Origin: Caldilineales bacterium
Lineage (GTDB): Bacteria > Chloroflexota > Anaerolineae > Caldilineales > Caldilineaceae
Assembly (NCBI GenBank): GCA_012271135.1
Contig: JAAXGZ010000039.1
Location: 1 to 36,323, forward strand
Reading direction: 5' to 3'
Length of the DNA stretch: 36,323 nt
Below, one piece after another: positions 34,027 through 36,323 of this stretch. Under the pieces are notes generated by a model. It was not told the DNA's origin, did not search any database, and saw only the letters and a program-made list of their open reading frames with translations. A program made the position numbers and the translations under genes. Numbering within the stretch: position 1 is the first letter of the stretch; each line of letters begins with the position of its first letter.

Positions 34027-35112
34027 TCACTCCATCACCAGTACGCTGCGGGCCACCTCGCCACGCTCCAGGGCCACAAACGCATCGTTTACGCCGCCCA
34101 GTTCATACTCGCGGGTCACCAACTCGTCCAGCATCAGGCGGCCACTTCTGTAGAGCGAGACCATGCGGGGGAAGTCCACTTGCGTGCGCGCCGAGCCGTA
34201 CAGGGAGCCAATCACGGTCTTTTCCTGAATCCACATGCGCGCATCCAGCTTCAGTTCCGTGTTCACCGGGGCGTGGCCCACATAGACGGTCACTCCGCGG
34301 GCCCGGGTGCACTCCAGGGCTTGGATGAAAGGCTCGGCCGTCAGGCCGATCGCCTCGAACGCATAGTGGGCACCGGCTCCGCCGGTGATGGCGCGGATGC
34401 GATCCACCGGATCCTCCCGCCCGGCGTTGACCACATGGGTGGCGCCGAACTCGCGGGCCATGTCCAGCTTGTTGTCCAGCAGATCCACGGCGATGATCGG
34501 GCTGGCGTTGGACAGGCGGGCGCCCTGGATGCAGTTGAGGCCGACCCCGCCGCAGCCGAAGACTGCAACCGAACTGCCGGGCTCCACGGCCGCCGTGTTG
34601 ATGACAGCCCCCACGCCTGTCATGACGCCGCAGCCGATCAGGGCGGCCGGCCCCATCGGCGTATCCTTTTCGATGGGCACAATTTGTGTGCGATGCACCG
34701 TGGTTCCCGTGGCAAAGGTGCCGATGCCGCTCATCTGGGACATGGTGCGGTCCGAGCCGGGGAACACAGGCTCCAGACTGTCGTCGGACTCCGAGGAGCA
34801 AACCGCGGGATGGCCGCGCTGACACATCTCGCAATAGCCGCAGTGGGGCTTCCACGAGAGGATCACCCGATCGCCGGGGTCCACGTCCGAGATCTCGTCG
34901 CCGACCTTTTCGATCACGCCGGCCCCTTCGTGGCCGAGGATCAAGGGTGTCTCGATCTGGGTCCACTCTCCCTTGACAACATGCCAGTCGGAATGGCAAA
35001 CCCCACTGGCCAGAATCCGCACTTCGATGCAGTCCGGCTCGAGGGGCGGCTTTTCAAACTCCATTATCTCCAACGGAGTTTGGGGTTGGTGCAGAACAGC
35101 GGCCTGGATCAT
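34027..35112 (-). CDS. Zinc-dependent alcohol dehydrogenase
   Basis: The 361-residue medium-chain dehydrogenase oxidises an alcohol with an NAD-type cofactor. Catalytic-zinc ligands are Cys39 (GVCHSD), His61/Glu62 (GHEGAG) and Cys161 (GCGVMTG). The structural zinc site is complete, with Cys91, 94, 97 and 105 in the pattern C-x2-C-x2-C-x7-C. The nucleotide fold carries GCGGVG (186-191). It resembles class III-like or mycothiol/glutathione-type enzymes, but the alcohol is not determined. ATG 35112 is fixed by GGAGGAA just upstream; a longer frame from 35166 would overlap the upstream small gene. Linked with the dehydratase downstream, it may oxidise a sugar or polyol. Confidence 0.93.
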   Translation of the reverse strand: MIQAAVLHQPQTPLEIMEFEKPPLEPDCIEVRILASGVCHSDWHVVKGEWTQIETPLILGHEGAGVIEKVGDEISDVDPGDRVILSWKPHCGYCEMCQRGHPAVCSSESDDSLEPVFPGSDRTMSQMSGIGTFATGTTVHRTQIVPIEKDTPMGPAALIGCGVMTGVGAVINTAAVEPGSSVAVFGCGGVGLNCIQGARLSNASPIIAVDLLDNKLDMAREFGATHVVNAGREDPVDRIRAITGGAGAHYAFEAIGLTAEPFIQALECTRARGVTVYVGHAPVNTELKLDARMWIQEKTVIGSLYGSARTQVDFPRMVSLYRSGRLMLDELVTREYELGGVNDAFVALERGEVARSVLVME

Positions 35113-35155
35113 GTCATTTCCTCCAGATGTCCGGCCGCCGTTGGGCGATGGCAGC

Positions 35156-35470
35156 CTAGCCGTCAAACTCGAAGTCGTCGAAGGTCAGGTCCGGACCCAG
35201 TTCCGGGTCCGGCTGCGCCACCGGCAATCCGTTGGTGGATTCAATTACCCGGTATCCGTCGGGTAGGCGGGACTGGGCCTTGTAGCGGATCTGGCGCCGA
35301 AACGCCAGGGTGGCGACCTCCGCTCCTTCCACGGTGATATTAACAGCATGCAGATAGTACTTCTCGCCCTGGCTGTTGGTAACGCAGAACACGTCCATTT
35401 CCCACGCCTTGCTGTACTCCTTGCCGTACTGCTCCGGCGGAATGATCTCCACTGGTCTCGGTTCGCTCAT
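35156..35470 (-). CDS. Small unrecognised 104-aa protein
   Basis: The product shows no recognised family. It begins MSEPRPVEIIPPEQYGK, has a central strand-rich part (DVFCVTNSQGEKYYLHAVNITVEG, shown in two pieces: DVFCVTNSQG then EKYYLHAVNITVEG) and an acidic C-terminus ending FDDFEFDG. No signal or membrane segment. ATG 35470 has AGGAAG a few bases before it. It lies between enolase (49-base gap) and the alcohol dehydrogenase (43-base gap), so it is probably a real gene on the same transcript; Asp/Phe-rich tails of this kind often mediate binding, which is inference. Confidence 0.6.
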   Translation of the reverse strand: MSEPRPVEIIPPEQYGKEYSKAWEMDVFCVTNSQGEKYYLHAVNITVEGAEVATLAFRRQIRYKAQSRLPDGYRVIESTNGLPVAQPDPELGPDLTFDDFEFDG

Positions 35471-35519
35471 GGCTTCCTGCTGCGTTGCTCGAAGTGCTTG
35501 TTCCGATCGGAGCGGTTCG

Positions 35520-36323
<804 letters not shown>

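Noticed and set aside
33334..35337. A 667-codon open frame on the plus strand
   Set aside because: It is antisense to the dehydratase and alcohol dehydrogenase, whose active-site motifs are intact; high GC keeps the opposite strand open.

Overview
This is a GC-rich bacterial window with densely packed genes, short spacers and frequent GTG/TTG starts. It carries two binding-protein lipoproteins with Ala-Ala-Cys lipoboxes and many sugar- and nucleoside-catabolic genes. That style would suit Chloroflexota, but no rRNA, tRNA or strong phylogenetic marker is present except a partial enolase, so this is a weak inference. No mobile element, CRISPR array, tRNA or transcriptional regulator gene was found.

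Layout. (1) 1-3878, minus strand: ABC-2 type exporter ATPase, its permease, an anchored extracytoplasmic protein of unknown function, and a PfkB-family kinase cut by the window edge. (2) 4128-8320, plus strand: an M42/M28-like zinc peptidase, then a tandem duplication of a UPF0047 (YjbQ) plus PfkB gene pair. The second YjbQ copy is a pseudogene and both kinases are intact. (3) 8674-18390, plus strand: a long cluster with a CUT1-type sugar ABC transporter lacking its own ATPase, three divergent nucleoside hydrolases, an ADP-ribosylglycohydrolase-family protein, a PfkB kinase and a double-SIS protein. An adenine deaminase (18452-20206) points towards it from the opposite strand. (4) 20574-24759, plus strand: a second complete ABC importer whose binding protein resembles YnjB. 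(5) 25298-30500: a frameshifted lipoprotein (minus), an unrecognised 370-aa protein, and a BtpA/SgcQ-family protein followed by two PfkB-like proteins. (6) 30567-36323, minus strand: transcription runs from enolase (partial) through a 104-aa unknown, a zinc alcohol dehydrogenase, an enolase-superfamily dehydratase/racemase, a two-domain VOC protein with a frameshift and a 162-aa unknown to a second two-domain VOC protein.

How the genes may work together. Region 3 plus the adenine deaminase reads as a scavenging pathway for N-ribosyl compounds. In this model a nucleoside or ADP-ribose-like compound is imported, its glycosidic bond is hydrolysed, the sugar is phosphorylated and processed by the SIS protein, and adenine is deaminated to hypoxanthine. 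The parts are assigned from family motifs; the substrate and the joint pathway are inference. The window holds six PfkB-family genes. Three have Asn in place of the catalytic Asp of the GAGD motif, one has no visible C-terminus, and two are canonical.

Two genes, a lipoprotein at 25298-25896 and a VOC protein at 31958-32748, are each restored to full family-like length by adding one C to a C run. This looks more like homopolymer error in the assembly than gene decay. The YjbQ pseudogene is different: it has an in-frame stop, an in-frame six-codon deletion and lost histidines.
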